Shown piece after piece: positions 56,788 through 56,826 of a stretch of DNA of 56,826 nucleotides. The position numbers and the translations under genes were made by a program. This stretch comes from an uncultured Bacteroides sp. (GTDB taxonomy: Bacteria; Bacteroidota; Bacteroidia; Bacteroidales; Bacteroidaceae), in assembly GCA_947074295.1 (NCBI GenBank), contig CAMTPC010000009.1:1-56826 (forward strand), in the 5' to 3' direction. How positions within the stretch are numbered: the first letter of the stretch is position 1; every line of letters begins with the position of its first letter. Under the pieces are notes generated by a model. That model was given only the letters and a program-made list of their open reading frames with translations, was not told the origin of the DNA and made no database searches.

Positions 56788-56826
56788 TTAGGACAGCCAT
56801 AAATTAGACAGCTAAGTTAATCTTTT

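Noticed and set aside
1..56826. CRISPR arrays, tRNA or rRNA genes, insertion sequences, prophage
   Set aside because: No regular spaced repeats, tRNA-like ends, transposase or integrase reading frames or terminal repeats were found in reading the window.

Overview
The window looks like chromosomal DNA of a member of the Bacteroidales, most probably Bacteroides or a close relative. It is AT-rich. It carries Mfa/fimbrillin-type lipoproteins, the hisG-hisD-hisC-hisB gene order, an NrfHA nitrite reductase with System II cytochrome c maturation genes, a PorE-like OmpA lipoprotein, and DUF4831 and PCMD-domain proteins. Several promoters fit the Bacteroides sigma-ABfr pattern (TTTG, 19 bp, TAnnTTTG), and most starts lack a clear Shine-Dalgarno sequence. 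No rRNA, tRNA, IS element, prophage or CRISPR array was seen.

Layout. 0.1-1.3 kb: membrane metallophosphoesterase. 1.3-6.2 kb: operon of five tandem fimbrillin-like lipoprotein paralogues. 6.3-7.5 kb: perR and a rubrerythrin with a PerR-box-like operator. 7.6-9.5 kb: nadE. 9.6-14.2 kb: his operon with its own promoter, a His-rich leader peptide and an attenuator. 14.2-17.2 kb: a thioesterase, a candidate structured RNA, two tandem paralogous unknowns, MarC and a Nim-like flavoprotein. 17.3-24.5 kb: respiratory nitrite block, nrfH-nrfA-resB-ccsA-porin on the minus strand, flanked by two Crp/Fnr regulators. 24.6-36.9 kb: mostly housekeeping (lactonase, pgeF, obgE, adk, hpt, nnr, aroC, an M20 peptidase) plus a PqqD-like protein and an MFS carrier. 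37-42.3 kb: aquaporin and envelope proteins. 42.5-44.7 kb: serine/cysteine desulfidase-family enzyme and SlyD. 45.0-51.3 kb: ilv operon (ilvL leader, ilvD, ilvB, ilvN, acyl-ACP thioesterase, ilvC) under a second leader-peptide attenuator. 51.4-56.8 kb: a secreted unknown, a large AAA+ protein and another fimbrillin-like lipoprotein.

The most interesting signals are regulatory. Two biosynthetic operons (his at about 14.1 kb and ilv at about 45.1 kb) have the same design: a consensus promoter, a very short ORF rich in the pathway's own amino acids, a possible antiterminator starting at or just after the leader stop codon, and a strong intrinsic terminator. A 16-bp palindrome upstream of one Crp/Fnr gene recurs with 15 of 16 identities upstream of nrfH. 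In both places it stands where the -33 box should be, about 40 bp before the predicted transcription start. This suggests one regulator switches on the nitrite reductase operon and its own gene. All functional statements come from reading motifs and protein sequences by eye; no database search was run.
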